Of a DNA stretch of 64,000 bases, positions 55,102 to 64,000 are shown piece by piece. The notes below the pieces were generated by a model. It made no database searches, was not told the DNA's origin, and saw nothing but the letters and a program-made list of their open reading frames with translations. The stretch's first letter is position 1, and each line of letters starts with the position of its first letter. Location of the stretch: positions 62,001-126,000 of the forward strand of contig NZ_JADEWI010000004.1 of the NCBI RefSeq assembly GCF_015207705.1, given 5' to 3'. The translations under genes were made by a program, and so were the position numbers. Origin of the DNA: Nostoc sp. LEGE 06077 (lineage in GTDB: Bacteria; Cyanobacteriota; Cyanobacteriia; Cyanobacteriales; Nostocaceae).

Positions 55102-57594
55102 TTATGCTTGCGATCGCAGTGTGATATACACCTTAGCTGTGAGCATTTGAGGGATGCGCCAAGAGACAAGCGATCGCCTGATAATATCAATTACCGCCTG
55201 TTCCTTAAAAGTGGAAGCCTGCTCATCTAACACCACCTGTCTGACTCGTCCCTTATTTATCTGCAACTCAAACACTAAATCGCCATTGACAACGGTATGT
55301 AATGGGAGAGATTCTAAATACTGAGTTAGCAGTGCAATCATCTGCTGATCCAATCCTGTCACACTAATAACCGCTAGATGCTTGACAGGTGCAATTTCCG
55401 CTAAAAAGGGTTCTTCATCCTCAAGACTTTCATCAAAAGCACGATACTGTTCTTCATAACGTGATACTTTTGGCGGTGGTGCTTCCTCAAAAATATCATC
55501 GAAAGAACCGTATGATAATTCAATTTCCAGTTCTTCACTTGGTGTGATTACTGGAGGTGGTTCAAACAGAAAACTCTCCGCTTCCGGTGCGCCTGGAGAT
55601 AATTGGCTTCGTTTACGTTGCAAAAACTCAGGTGCAGGAGATAGCATATTTGCCATCATGGGAGGAGGCGTAACAGCACTAACAGCACTCCCAAAAATAC
55701 CTTGATAACTGATACCTTCAGCCATTTCTACAGGTACTTGCACCGAAACTGAACCCTGACGCGAATCAACTCGCACATCATCACTCACCACTACAAAAGC
55801 TGTATATTGCGATAACAATTGATAAGTCAAAGCCGTATCCGTCACTGTTTCCACACCCAGCTTAGTTTCACCACTCACCATCTGATTCATCAATTCCTTA
55901 ATACGGGAACGTCCCCAAAGTTGAGCGATTCCTCCGGAAAGCTTCGCTAACGCACAATTACCAGTTGCCTCAAAGTTCAAGTCAAAGGTATGCTGATAAC
56001 GTGTACCACCCGCAGCCATTCCCGTAATATGCAATTTCCCCGCACGTCCATCTGGCTTTTTACCAAATAACACTAACGGCTGTTCTGCAAACAAATCTGG
56101 TGGGGTACAAGGATAGATAATTGGGGAATCGCCATCACCTTCCCATTGCAAATTAATGTTAGCCAGAACAGGATTGTTGATTTGACAGTAGAATTTTTCG
56201 ACTACCTCATCAGTTGGTTCATCATGGCGAATGATGCGAGACATACCTCGTCCTAATTCTGCAATGCGGTTGAGTAAAAAACGATTCACCGAACTACCCG
56301 CACCAAAACTATAGAGGCGATTTCCTGGTTGGAGATGTTGTTGCACTTCGGAGAGAATTTGGTTTTCATTGCCGATATAACCATCCGTCAGCAGTACAAT
56401 ACTCCGCAACCGTCCGGGATCTGTGACTGGGAAATTTAAGACAGCACGAATCCCGCATAACATCTCCGTTCCGCCATTAGCACTCAATTGATTAATATAA
56501 TTGATGGCTCTTGTGCGATTTTGGGAATTGTTGGCGAGGGGAACAGGCGATAGTTGCCGAGTCGTATCTGAGAAATCAATAATACTAAAAGTGTCATCAG
56601 GATTAAGTCCGTTAATGAAGCGGCGCATCAATTCCTGACATTGCATCAGTGGCGCACCCATCTGTGAGCCAGATGTATCAATGAGAAACACCACATCTTT
56701 AGGGACAACCTGATCTGGACGATATTGGAGCGCAGGAATTAAGTATAGTGCAAAGTGTCCCCCCCGTTCATCAACTTGGGTGAGTACAGTTACTTGGGTA
56801 GAGTCGCCTGCTACTTGATAGCGTAAAATCAAGTCTTTGTTAGGAATTGTGTCCCCACTGGCTAATTTCACCAACACCCGCTTACCTGCATAAGCTATCT
56901 GAATTTGGTGAGAAGGAGACTGGACATTTTGAACTTCAACCCCCGCATCAATTTCTATAGTCACATTAATATCATGAGGGGAGCGAGTACCCGATGGTAG
57001 GATAGGTGCATTCAACCGTGAACCATCGGGAACTATATCCGTATCTTGATTTTGCGTCATCGGTGCAGTAGCCGAACCGACACCACCTGCATTTCCCTCA
57101 ATTGGTATCCCTGGAACGTAACGGGGAGCAACCACCATCGGGAAAACAAACTCATAATTACCCGCAGTAAATTTCAAGCTTTCAGAGTAGCAAATAATCA
57201 CATCAATTTGCTCACCTGGTTGAATGTTGGCGAGGGATTGAGTAAAAATGTTGTCCCGTTCCTGTTCCAACAGTCCGGCGGTGCGTCCTTGCTGCTTCGC
57301 TTGCTCGTAGATTTGCTGTGCTTCTTGGCGTTTTTTAATACTACCTTTAATAGTCTTGTCACCAATCCGAATTAGCATATCATCAACAGCCGCCTCATCC
57401 GGTAATGGAAAAATATAGACAGCTTCGAGTGTAGTTTTAAAGGGATTTTCAAAGCTTTGGGTAACTTCCACCCGTGAGATATTCCCCGCAATTTTGGCTT
57501 GTACTTCAGTGTGTTTCAGGGGGAAAGCAATTTGCTGTTGTTCAGGCGTTTGAACATATAAGCCACCAGCTTGACGTTCTATAGTTTGAGTCAT
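55102..57594 (-). CDS. VIT domain + von Willebrand A domain protein
   Basis: 830 residues. The N-terminal VIT domain (about 15-140) includes LKHTEVQAKIAGNISRVEVTQSFENPF and FPLPDEAAVDDM. A vWA domain follows at about 300-480 with an intact MIDAS, DTSGSQMGAPL, and a later GTEM Thr. The C-terminal third is a low-complexity, Pro-rich region and a TonB/energy-like AIISVTGLDQQ...VNGDLVFELQINKGRVRQVVLDE domain. Inter-alpha-trypsin-like proteins of this type in bacteria are cytoplasmic or envelope-associated; no signal peptide is seen. The role is unknown. It converges with the dynamin cluster. Confidence 0.85.
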   Translation of the reverse strand: MTQTIERQAGGLYVQTPEQQQIAFPLKHTEVQAKIAGNISRVEVTQSFENPFKTTLEAVYIFPLPDEAAVDDMLIRIGDKTIKGSIKKRQEAQQIYEQAKQQGRTAGLLEQERDNIFTQSLANIQPGEQIDVIICYSESLKFTAGNYEFVFPMVVAPRYVPGIPIEGNAGGVGSATAPMTQNQDTDIVPDGSRLNAPILPSGTRSPHDINVTIEIDAGVEVQNVQSPSHQIQIAYAGKRVLVKLASGDTIPNKDLILRYQVAGDSTQVTVLTQVDERGGHFALYLIPALQYRPDQVVPKDVVFLIDTSGSQMGAPLMQCQELMRRFINGLNPDDTFSIIDFSDTTRQLSPVPLANNSQNRTRAINYINQLSANGGTEMLCGIRAVLNFPVTDPGRLRSIVLLTDGYIGNENQILSEVQQHLQPGNRLYSFGAGSSVNRFLLNRIAELGRGMSRIIRHDEPTDEVVEKFYCQINNPVLANINLQWEGDGDSPIIYPCTPPDLFAEQPLVLFGKKPDGRAGKLHITGMAAGGTRYQHTFDLNFEATGNCALAKLSGGIAQLWGRSRIKELMNQMVSGETKLGVETVTDTALTYQLLSQYTAFVVVSDDVRVDSRQGSVSVQVPVEMAEGISYQGIFGSAVSAVTPPPMMANMLSPAPEFLQRKRSQLSPGAPEAESFLFEPPPVITPSEELEIELSYGSFDDIFEEAPPPKVSRYEEQYRAFDESLEDEEPFLAEIAPVKHLAVISVTGLDQQMIALLTQYLESLPLHTVVNGDLVFELQINKGRVRQVVLDEQASTFKEQAVIDIIRRSLVSWRIPQMLTAKVYITLRSQA

Positions 57595-57874
57595 ATCTGT
57601 TACCTCACGCTGTTTTGTTATGTCTCTAGAGTAGGCGCGTTTACTCGGCAGATATGCTCAGTTTTGTGTTCAGTCGATGCTCAGTGAGCAGCTAAGTAAT
57701 GAACTTAGCGTAATCAAGAGTATTTTAAATGACCTTCAGAATTATCAGTATTATTAGTTGTTGAATTTTTTAATATGACAATGAAAAAAATCCTCTATGG
57801 TAAAATTCGGAGCAATCAGAATTAAGTAGCTGCTAGACTACACAAATATTACTGTAGAGTTTATTGATTATCGT

Positions 57875-59653
57875 ATGTACACTTACAGACTTAACCGCAT
57901 TGTATTCAATGATGGCTCAGAAATCATACCAGGAAACATGACAGTAATAATTGGCCCTAACAATGCAGGAAAGAGTCGTGTATTGAAAGATATTGCTGGG
58001 AAAACAACACAAGAAACTTCTTTACCTGGAATTGTTGTTAATGATGTTGAATGGACATCTCCATCTAGCTTGCAAGAATTCCGTGAAGCATACAGTATAG
58101 AGCGATATCTAGATGAAAATTATCAATGGATATTTCGTACATTAGCCCCTGAACTTTGCCAAGAATATCATAGTGGCGGGATAGATTGGCCTACTTGGTA
58201 TGAACAAAATTTTCAGATGCTTATTACAGACAAGTTCCAGTTTGTTCAGCAATTTGGTAAGGCTATGGTTGCCTTTCTAACTACAGAACACCGTCTTCAG
58301 TTGGTGAAAAAGTGTGCTAGTGCAGAACATGATAAGCAAGAGGCCAACTTACTGCAAGCCCTTTATAATGCGGGGAGTCCTTTAGAAATTTCTATAAATG
58401 GATTAGTAAAACGTGCCTTTGGAAAAGAGATAAAATTGGACTTTACTGTACTCCAGCGATTGCTTCTTCGGGTAGGAGATAGCTTTAGTAGTGTTCCTCC
58501 AGATCCAAGAGATGCTAAACCAATTATGAGTCAGTATGACAAGTTAGATGAACAAGGTGATGGAATTAGGAGTTTTGTAGGAATTTTAACTGCGTTATTA
58601 GCAATTAAACGAAATGTGTTTTTAATTGATGAACCAGAGTCTTTTCTGCATCCACCTCAAGCTTTTCGTATAGGTGAATTTTTAGCGGAGCAAGCCAATA
58701 GTTCTCGCCAAATTATTTTAGCTACACACAGCACCGACTTGCTGCGTGGTATTTTAAGCAAGACAACTGATATAACTATTATCCGTATTGATCGGAAGGA
58801 TAAAACTAACTTTTTCCATACACTTAACCCAAATGACTTACAAGAATTAGTTAAAGATCCTCTACTAAGTTCAGCGCGTGTTCTTGATGGACTTTTCTAT
58901 ACGGGTGTAGTTGTAGTGGAGGCTGATAGTGATGCACGTTTTTACCAGACTGCCTGCAATAAATTTAGGAATGACATTGACTTTCATTTTGTCAATGCAG
59001 ATAACAAGCAGACTGTTTCACGAATCACTGAAACTTACCAACGAATGGGAGTACGTTGTGTAGGAATTGTTGATTTTGATGTGTTAAATAATCATGCAGA
59101 ATTTGAAAAGCATTTAAAATCTTTACAACTTAGTCAAGAAGAAATTCAGAATTCGTTGAATATTCGTCAAAAGATTGCAGAAGCAGCTAAAGAAATTCCT
59201 GCTAATGAGAGATTAGCGAAAGTGCAAGAGCAAATGAAAGAACTAATAATCTCTGTTAATGAGATGCAAAATAAATTATTTACCTCAGAGGAAAAATCTA
59301 CATCTGAAAAAGAAAAATTATTAAGGCAACTTGAGAGCAGATTCAAAGAGATTGCAGACACTACAAAAAATTGGAAGGATTTTAAGGCGAGAGGTCGTGA
59401 AGCTCTACCTGCAAAGCTACAATCAGAGTTCGATACTTTATGGCAAACTTGCGCTCAAAAAGGACTATTTATCAATCCGTGTGGTGAGTTGGAGTCAATG
59501 CTAACACAACAAGGTATTCCATACACAACTGACAAAAAAGGATGGATTACACAAGCCTTACAACTGCTTCCAAGACTTAATGTTAATGAAAGTGAATATC
59601 CTTGGCAGTTTATCAAAACAATCCATGATCATCTTGTAGAAGCAAAAACTTAA
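57875..59653 (+). CDS. OLD-family ATP-dependent nuclease (AAA ATPase + TOPRIM)
   Basis: 592 residues. The ABC-like ATPase part has Walker A GPNNAGKS (residues about 28-35), an EQGDGIRSFVGIL signature segment, Walker B VFLIDEPESFLHPP and the His switch ILATHSTD. A TOPRIM nuclease part follows with Glu349 in VVVVEADSD and Asp400/Asp402 in VGIVDFD. OLD-family proteins act against phages, as single proteins or paired with a helper (as in Gabija). Here the neighbour 31 bp downstream is an NB-ARC-type STAND protein, which suggests a two-gene unit. No helicase partner is present. AT-rich, repeat-free surroundings. Confidence 0.87.
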   Translation: MYTYRLNRIVFNDGSEIIPGNMTVIIGPNNAGKSRVLKDIAGKTTQETSLPGIVVNDVEWTSPSSLQEFREAYSIERYLDENYQWIFRTLAPELCQEYHSGGIDWPTWYEQNFQMLITDKFQFVQQFGKAMVAFLTTEHRLQLVKKCASAEHDKQEANLLQALYNAGSPLEISINGLVKRAFGKEIKLDFTVLQRLLLRVGDSFSSVPPDPRDAKPIMSQYDKLDEQGDGIRSFVGILTALLAIKRNVFLIDEPESFLHPPQAFRIGEFLAEQANSSRQIILATHSTDLLRGILSKTTDITIIRIDRKDKTNFFHTLNPNDLQELVKDPLLSSARVLDGLFYTGVVVVEADSDARFYQTACNKFRNDIDFHFVNADNKQTVSRITETYQRMGVRCVGIVDFDVLNNHAEFEKHLKSLQLSQEEIQNSLNIRQKIAEAAKEIPANERLAKVQEQMKELIISVNEMQNKLFTSEEKSTSEKEKLLRQLESRFKEIADTTKNWKDFKARGREALPAKLQSEFDTLWQTCAQKGLFINPCGELESMLTQQGIPYTTDKKGWITQALQLLPRLNVNESEYPWQFIKTIHDHLVEAKT

Positions 59654-59684
59654 TAATGGCACAAATATCGAAAATAACAGATAT

Positions 59685-61163
59685 ATGTCAAACTCGCTCA
59701 AAGCATCAACAACTGGACTGGTAATTGTAGACAAGGCGCGAAAACGTCTTGGCTGGACGAAAACTAGCACGGCTCGTTGGTGGCAAGATGCTCATACTTC
59801 TAGAGCTACTTTACGGCGATTTTGGCAGGCCGATCGCATTCAGCGAGAAATTTTCATCGCTATCTGTCAGGCTGTTGGGATTAACAATTGGGAAGCGATC
59901 GCAGAAATACCTGATGCAGATTCCGAGGAACTCTCTACGCAATACCTCGATTGGGATGAAGCACCTGATATTGAAAGTTTTTATGGACGCATCCAGGAAT
60001 TAGCTCAGGTAGAGCAATGGACTATAGCCCATCGCTGTAAAATAGTCACTATTACAGGTATTGCTGGCATTGGGAAAACTGCTCTGGCTCTCGCTTTAGC
60101 CGACCGCCTTCAGTTACAATTTGATGGCTTAATTTGGAAATCGCTTGATTCTTCACCATCCCTAGTTTCCCTGCTAGATGGGCTTCTCAACACCTTTGAG
60201 CAAAATACTGTTAATGATATTCCCCAAGATACAGCAAAACTCATCCACCATCTGCAACAGCGTCGGTGTTTGTTGATTCTGGATGGGTTGGATGAGTCAG
60301 AGAAGCACTATCATCAATTTATCCAGCAATTAAGCCGCGCTCATCATCAAGGTTGCATTATCCTCACCAGTCGAGAACAACCAAACATCATTGAGTCAAA
60401 TACTAAAACTGTTCGCAGTCTCACGTTAACGGGATTAGCAAAAGCCGAGGCTGTAGAACTATTGCAAGCCAGAGGATTCACAGGTAAGGAACTCGGATTA
60501 TCAACCTTGATTCAACTTTATCGCGGCAATCCTTTAGCACTGAAACTTGTCACCCCATTGATTCAGTCGGTGTTTGGTGGGAATATTGCCGGATTTCTCA
60601 GTCAAAATACGATAGTGATTGGCGATCGCTTGCGTGGTATCTTCAAGCAACAGTTTGAGCAACTGTGTGATTTAGAACAAAGTATTCTCTATTGGTTAGC
60701 AATTTGGCAACAACCAATTTCTTTTAGCCGATTGCAAACTCATTTACTTATTTCTCTTGATCCTGCCACAGTTTTAGCAGCAATTATCAGTTTGGAAAAG
60801 CGATCGCTTTTAGAAAAATGGATCTGTAGTGGTGAACCTGCTTTTACCTTACAACCACTGGTGATGAAAATTATTACTGATGAATTAGTAGAACGTGCAA
60901 CTCAAGAGATAATTCAGGTGATGCAGAGTCAAGATATCTCTGATTTTAAAATTTTGCGAACCCATTGGTTATTACGTCCGGGTAGTGATGATATTGTCGG
61001 CGATCGCATCTTACATCAACTACAAGAAAAACTCTGGCAGATTTATGGGGCAAATCTCGTACAGAATCTTCAACAAATTTTATTACTTTTAAATGATAAA
61101 TCCCCTTTAGCAATTGGTTATATTGCTTGTAATATCACAACAATTATTAACCGATTAGGATAA
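59685..61163 (+). CDS. NB-ARC STAND NTPase, apparently lacking its C-terminal sensor
   Basis: 492 residues. An N-terminal domain of about 65 residues (KARKRLGWTKTSTARWWQDA...) occurs at the start of many cyanobacterial NB-ARC proteins. The NTPase has P-loop GIAGIGKTALALALA, Walker B CLLILDGLDE, the RNBS-B-like IILTSREQP and GNPLALKLV. In full-length relatives, from memory, the segment IGYIACN...INRL leads into pentapeptide and WD40 sensor repeats; here it ends at TAA/TAG right there. The convergent Uma2 gene stop lies 8 bp later. It is probably a shortened form, possibly working with the OLD nuclease. Confidence 0.8.
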   Translation: MSNSLKASTTGLVIVDKARKRLGWTKTSTARWWQDAHTSRATLRRFWQADRIQREIFIAICQAVGINNWEAIAEIPDADSEELSTQYLDWDEAPDIESFYGRIQELAQVEQWTIAHRCKIVTITGIAGIGKTALALALADRLQLQFDGLIWKSLDSSPSLVSLLDGLLNTFEQNTVNDIPQDTAKLIHHLQQRRCLLILDGLDESEKHYHQFIQQLSRAHHQGCIILTSREQPNIIESNTKTVRSLTLTGLAKAEAVELLQARGFTGKELGLSTLIQLYRGNPLALKLVTPLIQSVFGGNIAGFLSQNTIVIGDRLRGIFKQQFEQLCDLEQSILYWLAIWQQPISFSRLQTHLLISLDPATVLAAIISLEKRSLLEKWICSGEPAFTLQPLVMKIITDELVERATQEIIQVMQSQDISDFKILRTHWLLRPGSDDIVGDRILHQLQEKLWQIYGANLVQNLQQILLLLNDKSPLAIGYIACNITTIINRLG

Positions 61164-61171
61164 TAATATTG

Positions 61172-61756
61172 CTACCAAATTTTAGACATATTCAAGGAAA
61201 ATCCTGGTAAAACTGGATCTGCGCTAACTGTCTCAGGATTTTCTAGACATTCTTCTGATTGACCAGGACGATAAATATAAACTCGGTGATGTTTGCGGTC
61301 AATTAAAAAACCTAACTGTACCCCTGGCGCTTGCATATATTCTGCCATTTTATCTTTGAGGGGTTGGAGGTTGTCGCTGGGCGATCGCAGTTCAATGACA
61401 AAATCAGGACAAATCGGTGCAAATACCTGTTTTTGTTCTGATGATAAAGCATTCCACCGTTCTAATTTCATCCAGGAAGCATCAGGAGAGCGTTTTGCAC
61501 CCGTGGATAACGTAAAGCCTGTACTGGAGTCAAAACAAATACCTGTACCATCTTTTTCTGACCAAACTCCTAGCTGTAAAGCAACATTAAAGTTACGATT
61601 TCCTGTTTCTGAACCCGTAGGTGGCATAATTGATATTTCTCCGAATGGATTCATTTCAATGCGTAAATCTCGATTTACTTGACAGAAATCAAAGAATTGT
61701 TCGTCTGTCATTTGCATTGATGGTGGCATTTGGATCACAAAGGAAGATGACAGCAT
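61172..61756 (-). CDS. Uma2-family (PD-(D/E)XK-like) restriction endonuclease
   Basis: 194 residues. Uma2 landmarks: MTDEQFFDFCQVNRDLRIEMNPFGEI, GFTLSTGAKRSPDASWM, a core acidic-x-acidic segment FVIELRSPSD and FLIDRKHHRVYIYRPG. This family is highly expanded in cyanobacteria; fold is that of a restriction endonuclease, while its biological target is unclear. It ends 8 bp from the convergent STAND gene, which is truncated at that point. A decayed relative sits at 49,861-49,998. Confidence 0.87.
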   Translation of the reverse strand: MLSSSFVIQMPPSMQMTDEQFFDFCQVNRDLRIEMNPFGEISIMPPTGSETGNRNFNVALQLGVWSEKDGTGICFDSSTGFTLSTGAKRSPDASWMKLERWNALSSEQKQVFAPICPDFVIELRSPSDNLQPLKDKMAEYMQAPGVQLGFLIDRKHHRVYIYRPGQSEECLENPETVSADPVLPGFSLNMSKIW

Positions 61757-61794
61757 AATATTTCAAAAGCTGACTTTATTTTCCATTCTTACGT

Positions 61795-61829
61795 AAATAC
61801 AAAAAAACGCAAAGATAAAGCTTTGCGTT
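61795..61829 (-). terminator. Terminator downstream of the peroxiredoxin gene
   Basis: AACGCAAAG (61,806-61,814) and CTTTGCGTT (61,821-61,829) are perfect complements. On the minus strand the stem is followed by TTTTTGTAT. It lies about 120 bp after the peroxiredoxin stop, past the CAGCACT repeat. Confidence 0.75.
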
Positions 61830-61917
61830 CTATAAAAGAAACTAGTTAAAAATTTATTTACTCAATGCTGAATACTGGTTTTCACTCAGCACAGGCTAAA
61901 CGCCCCGCTACTGCTAA

Positions 61918-61944
61918 CAGCACTCAGCACTCAGCACTCAGCAC
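61918..61944. repeat. CAGCACT heptamer repeat
   Basis: Four tandem copies of CAGCACT, preceded by the GCTAAACGCCCCGCTACTGC block, which is a frequent companion of this repeat in Nostoc. It lies between the peroxiredoxin stop and its terminator. Confidence 0.85.
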
Positions 61945-61947
61945 TAA

Positions 61948-62586
61948 TTACTTGTTAGGCTGAGGAGTTAACCGCAGATAGGGTTTGACTATTTCATAAC
62001 CTTTGGGGAATTTTTCTTTTAAGACTTCGGGGTCTTTGAGGGAGGGGACGATGACAACTTTATCACCGTCTTTCCAGTCGGCTGGGGTAGCCACGCTGTA
62101 GTTATCAGTGAGTTGTAGTGAATCAATCACTCGCAAAATCTCGTCAAAGTTGCGTCCGGTGCTGGGAGGATAGGTGAAAGAAAGACGTAGTTTTTTGTTG
62201 GGGTCAATCACAAACACTGAACGCACTGTTACAGCCGCGTTAGCGTTGGGGTGAATCATGTCGTAAAGGTCAGAAACCTTACGGTCTGCGTCGGCCAAAA
62301 TTGGATAGTTGAGTGTGGTGCTTTGGGTTTCTTCGATGTCGCCAACCCAGCCGTTATGAGATTCTACATCATCAACGCTGAGGGCGATCGCTTTCACATT
62401 ACGCTTGTCAAATTCTGGTTTGAGTTTGGCAACTGTGCCAAGTTCTGTAGTACAAACAGGTGTAAAGTCAGCAGGGTGAGAAAACAGCACCACCCAGCTG
62501 TCACCTGCCCATTCGTAAAAATTTATGTCGCCGTGTGTTGAGGCTTGTGTAAAGTTGGGTACTGTATCACCAAGATGGAGAGTCAT
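61948..62586 (-). CDS. 1-Cys peroxiredoxin (Prx6 type)
   Basis: 212 residues, the Prx6 length. The peroxidatic Cys is in the SHPADFTPVCTTELG motif. No second resolving Cys is present, which makes it 1-Cys. The C-terminal dimerisation domain includes RVIDSLQLTDNYSVATPADWKDGDKVVI. It reduces H2O2 and alkyl hydroperoxides in the cytoplasm. Single gene, divergent from the lipoprotein gene at the window end. Confidence 0.93.
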   Translation of the reverse strand: MTLHLGDTVPNFTQASTHGDINFYEWAGDSWVVLFSHPADFTPVCTTELGTVAKLKPEFDKRNVKAIALSVDDVESHNGWVGDIEETQSTTLNYPILADADRKVSDLYDMIHPNANAAVTVRSVFVIDPNKKLRLSFTYPPSTGRNFDEILRVIDSLQLTDNYSVATPADWKDGDKVVIVPSLKDPEVLKEKFPKGYEIVKPYLRLTPQPNK

Positions 62587-62881
62587 GAGAGATTCCCTGT
62601 AGATAAAGAGGCAGATGTAGTCTACTTTGCCATCATCCCATAAAACATCGGTTTCCCTATCGACTTGTAGCTGTTTTTTACAAAATTTTAATTTCTCAGC
62701 GTAGAGACAGAGATAGGGTCAGTGTAACTAGATGAGGCTTGATCATTATACAGATATAATGTTTGTCTTTTGCACTCAATAAAGTTAACTGAAAATTAAC
62801 TTTTCTATCACACAATAGAAGCGGGATTCCACTTATTTATTGCAGAGATTGCTAGATGACTAATAATTCGGGGAAAAGTGC

Positions 62882-64000
62882 ATGATTTTTCAAAGGTATC
62901 GGTTCGTCACCCATCTTGTCGTAATCTCTGCTGTAGTGTTCATGACTGGGTGTAATACTAATTCAACATCCGGCGATAATTTTACAGGGTTACAAGTCAA
63001 ACTGTTGGTAGGTAGCGCGTTGGGAGACTTCTGTAACCAAGCGGCAAAAAACTTTAATGCTACACAACCAAAACTAGATAGTGGTGCAGCTTTTCAGGTG
63101 AAATGCGAAGCACTAGGTAGTGGTGATGTTGTAACTAAGATAGTTGGTCTAGCAGATCAATTGCAAAAAGGGACAGTACAAGCTGATGTAGTAGATTTTC
63201 CCACAGTTATTTCTCTGGATGGAGATATATATCAAAGTCAGTTAATTTACCGGATGAACCAAATTTCGCCGGGTAAAAATTACATTCCAGACATTACAGA
63301 ATCACCACTCATCGCTAACACGCCAATGGTATTTATGGCGCAAGCTGATGTAGCTAGTGGATTGCGAAAAGTCGCTGACCCTTATAAAGTGTTGGTGACA
63401 GCAAAAACTCACCGTGATATTGACCCAGCTTCACCACCGTTAACAGTTCATTATGTACATTCTGCACCGACGCGTTCTAATTCTGGGTTGCAAACACTGG
63501 TAGCGCAATATGTCAGCGTCTCAGGTAAGCGTCCTGAAGATGTCACAGTGGCGGATGTGCAGAAGTTTCAATCCCAAATTCAACAAATCCAAAGTAAAAT
63601 TACGCGTTACGGGGTTTCGACTAATTCTCTCGCCCAAGCAATGGTTAAGAATGGGCCTTTTTGGGCTTCAGTTGGTTCGGTGTATGAATCGAGTGTAATT
63701 GTTGCTAATTCCGGACTACCGCAGGGACAACAGCGTTATCAAGCAGTTTATCCCAAAGCCACATTTACTTCTAATATGCGGGCGATTGTACCGAATGCAC
63801 CTTGGGTAAGCGCAGATGAGAAGGCTGCTGCGGAAAAGTTTATCACCTATTGGCGATCGCCTGATACACAAAAAATTGCCACAGATTTGGGTTTACGTCC
63901 CGGAACGCCTGGGGTTGCGTTGGGTGCTAAGTTTACTCCCGAATTCGGTGTAGAAGCTCAAGCCAAGTATGATTCCTTGCGTCCACCAAAGCCGGAAGTT
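62882..64000 (+). CDS. Solute-binding lipoprotein (3' end outside window)
   Basis: Open for 373 codons to the window end, so it is incomplete. The start MIFQRYRFVTHLVVISAVVFM leads into a lipobox TGC, indicating an exported lipoprotein. The visible domain is a periplasmic solute-binding fold with NTPMVFMAQADVASGL, NSGLQTLVAQYV and FWASVGSVYESSVIV. From memory, cyanobacterial proteins with this N-terminal part sometimes carry a C-terminal vWA domain, which would lie outside the window. The ligand is not evident. GGGGAAAAG before the ATG may be the ribosome site. Confidence 0.75.
   Translation, partial: MIFQRYRFVTHLVVISAVVFMTGCNTNSTSGDNFTGLQVKLLVGSALGDFCNQAAKNFNATQPKLDSGAAFQVKCEALGSGDVVTKIVGLADQLQKGTVQADVVDFPTVISLDGDIYQSQLIYRMNQISPGKNYIPDITESPLIANTPMVFMAQADVASGLRKVADPYKVLVTAKTHRDIDPASPPLTVHYVHSAPTRSNSGLQTLVAQYVSVSGKRPEDVTVADVQKFQSQIQQIQSKITRYGVSTNSLAQAMVKNGPFWASVGSVYESSVIVANSGLPQGQQRYQAVYPKATFTSNMRAIVPNAPWVSADEKAAAEKFITYWRSPDTQKIATDLGLRPGTPGVALGAKFTPEFGVEAQAKYDSLRPPKPEV

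Overview
The window comes from a filamentous, probably heterocystous Nostocales cyanobacterium (Nostoc/Anabaena type). Supporting this are frequent HIP1 octamers (GCGATCGC), low GC, 7-bp tandem repeat families (TGACTAT/TGACCAT, CAGCACT, GGCAGGA) between and even inside genes, and typical cyanobacterial genes: petM, cpcT, nblR, ycf39, a pix phototaxis cluster, an ethylene-receptor-like kinase, and tandem dynamin-like GTPases. It reads as chromosome, with one small mobile-element scar.

Layout. 1-8.4 kb: end of a glutathione S-transferase, an alpha/beta-hydrolase beside a phosphoribosyltransferase, two convergent fluoride channels, an ArsC-like protein, a putative glycoside hydrolase and a peptidoglycan-binding/beta-propeller protein. 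8.4-17.9 kb: pixG-H-I-J-L, a chemotaxis-type phototaxis pathway whose receptor carries three chromophore-type GAF domains. 18-21.4 kb: polyamine ABC transporter genes potA-potD-potB with no potC. 21.7-26.3 kb: PBP2, a P-loop kinase and an SLH-domain surface protein. 26.4-33.1 kb: a TetR regulator, a near-perfect 25-bp palindrome, then an HlyD/ABC/two-permease exporter. 33.1-36.5 kb: ethylene-receptor-like kinase, a 6S-like RNA, purK and a pentapeptide protein. 37-46.7 kb: housekeeping and photosynthesis genes (cpcT, phosphodiesterase, nblR, nadK, ycf39, petM missed by ORF calling because it encodes 34 aa, pdxA). 46.8-47.4 kb: tRNA-Val followed by a CAST-like mini-element. 47.3-57.6 kb: DUF5331 protein, ferredoxin, cysteine synthase, a three-gene dynamin cluster, a VIT/vWA protein. 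57.9-64 kb: an OLD-type nuclease with a truncated STAND ATPase, Uma2, peroxiredoxin and a solute-binding lipoprotein that runs off the end.

The most exciting part is 46,794-47,352. About 60 bp downstream of a GTT motif inside tRNA-Val(GAC) begins a TGTACAGTGAC terminus with an array of TnsB-like sites. Inside lies a decaying CRISPR array whose repeats end in GTTGAAAG. At its tail a truncated repeat abuts an 18-nt spacer identical to the tRNA-Val segment directly after the GTT motif. This is the architecture of a type V-K CRISPR-associated transposon (Tn7-like, Cas12k) with its homing guide, reduced to about 480 bp with no transposase or Cas gene. It is a guide-bearing mini-CAST or a relic. 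Recognition of CAST ends and repeat is from memory; the internal matches are read directly from the sequence.
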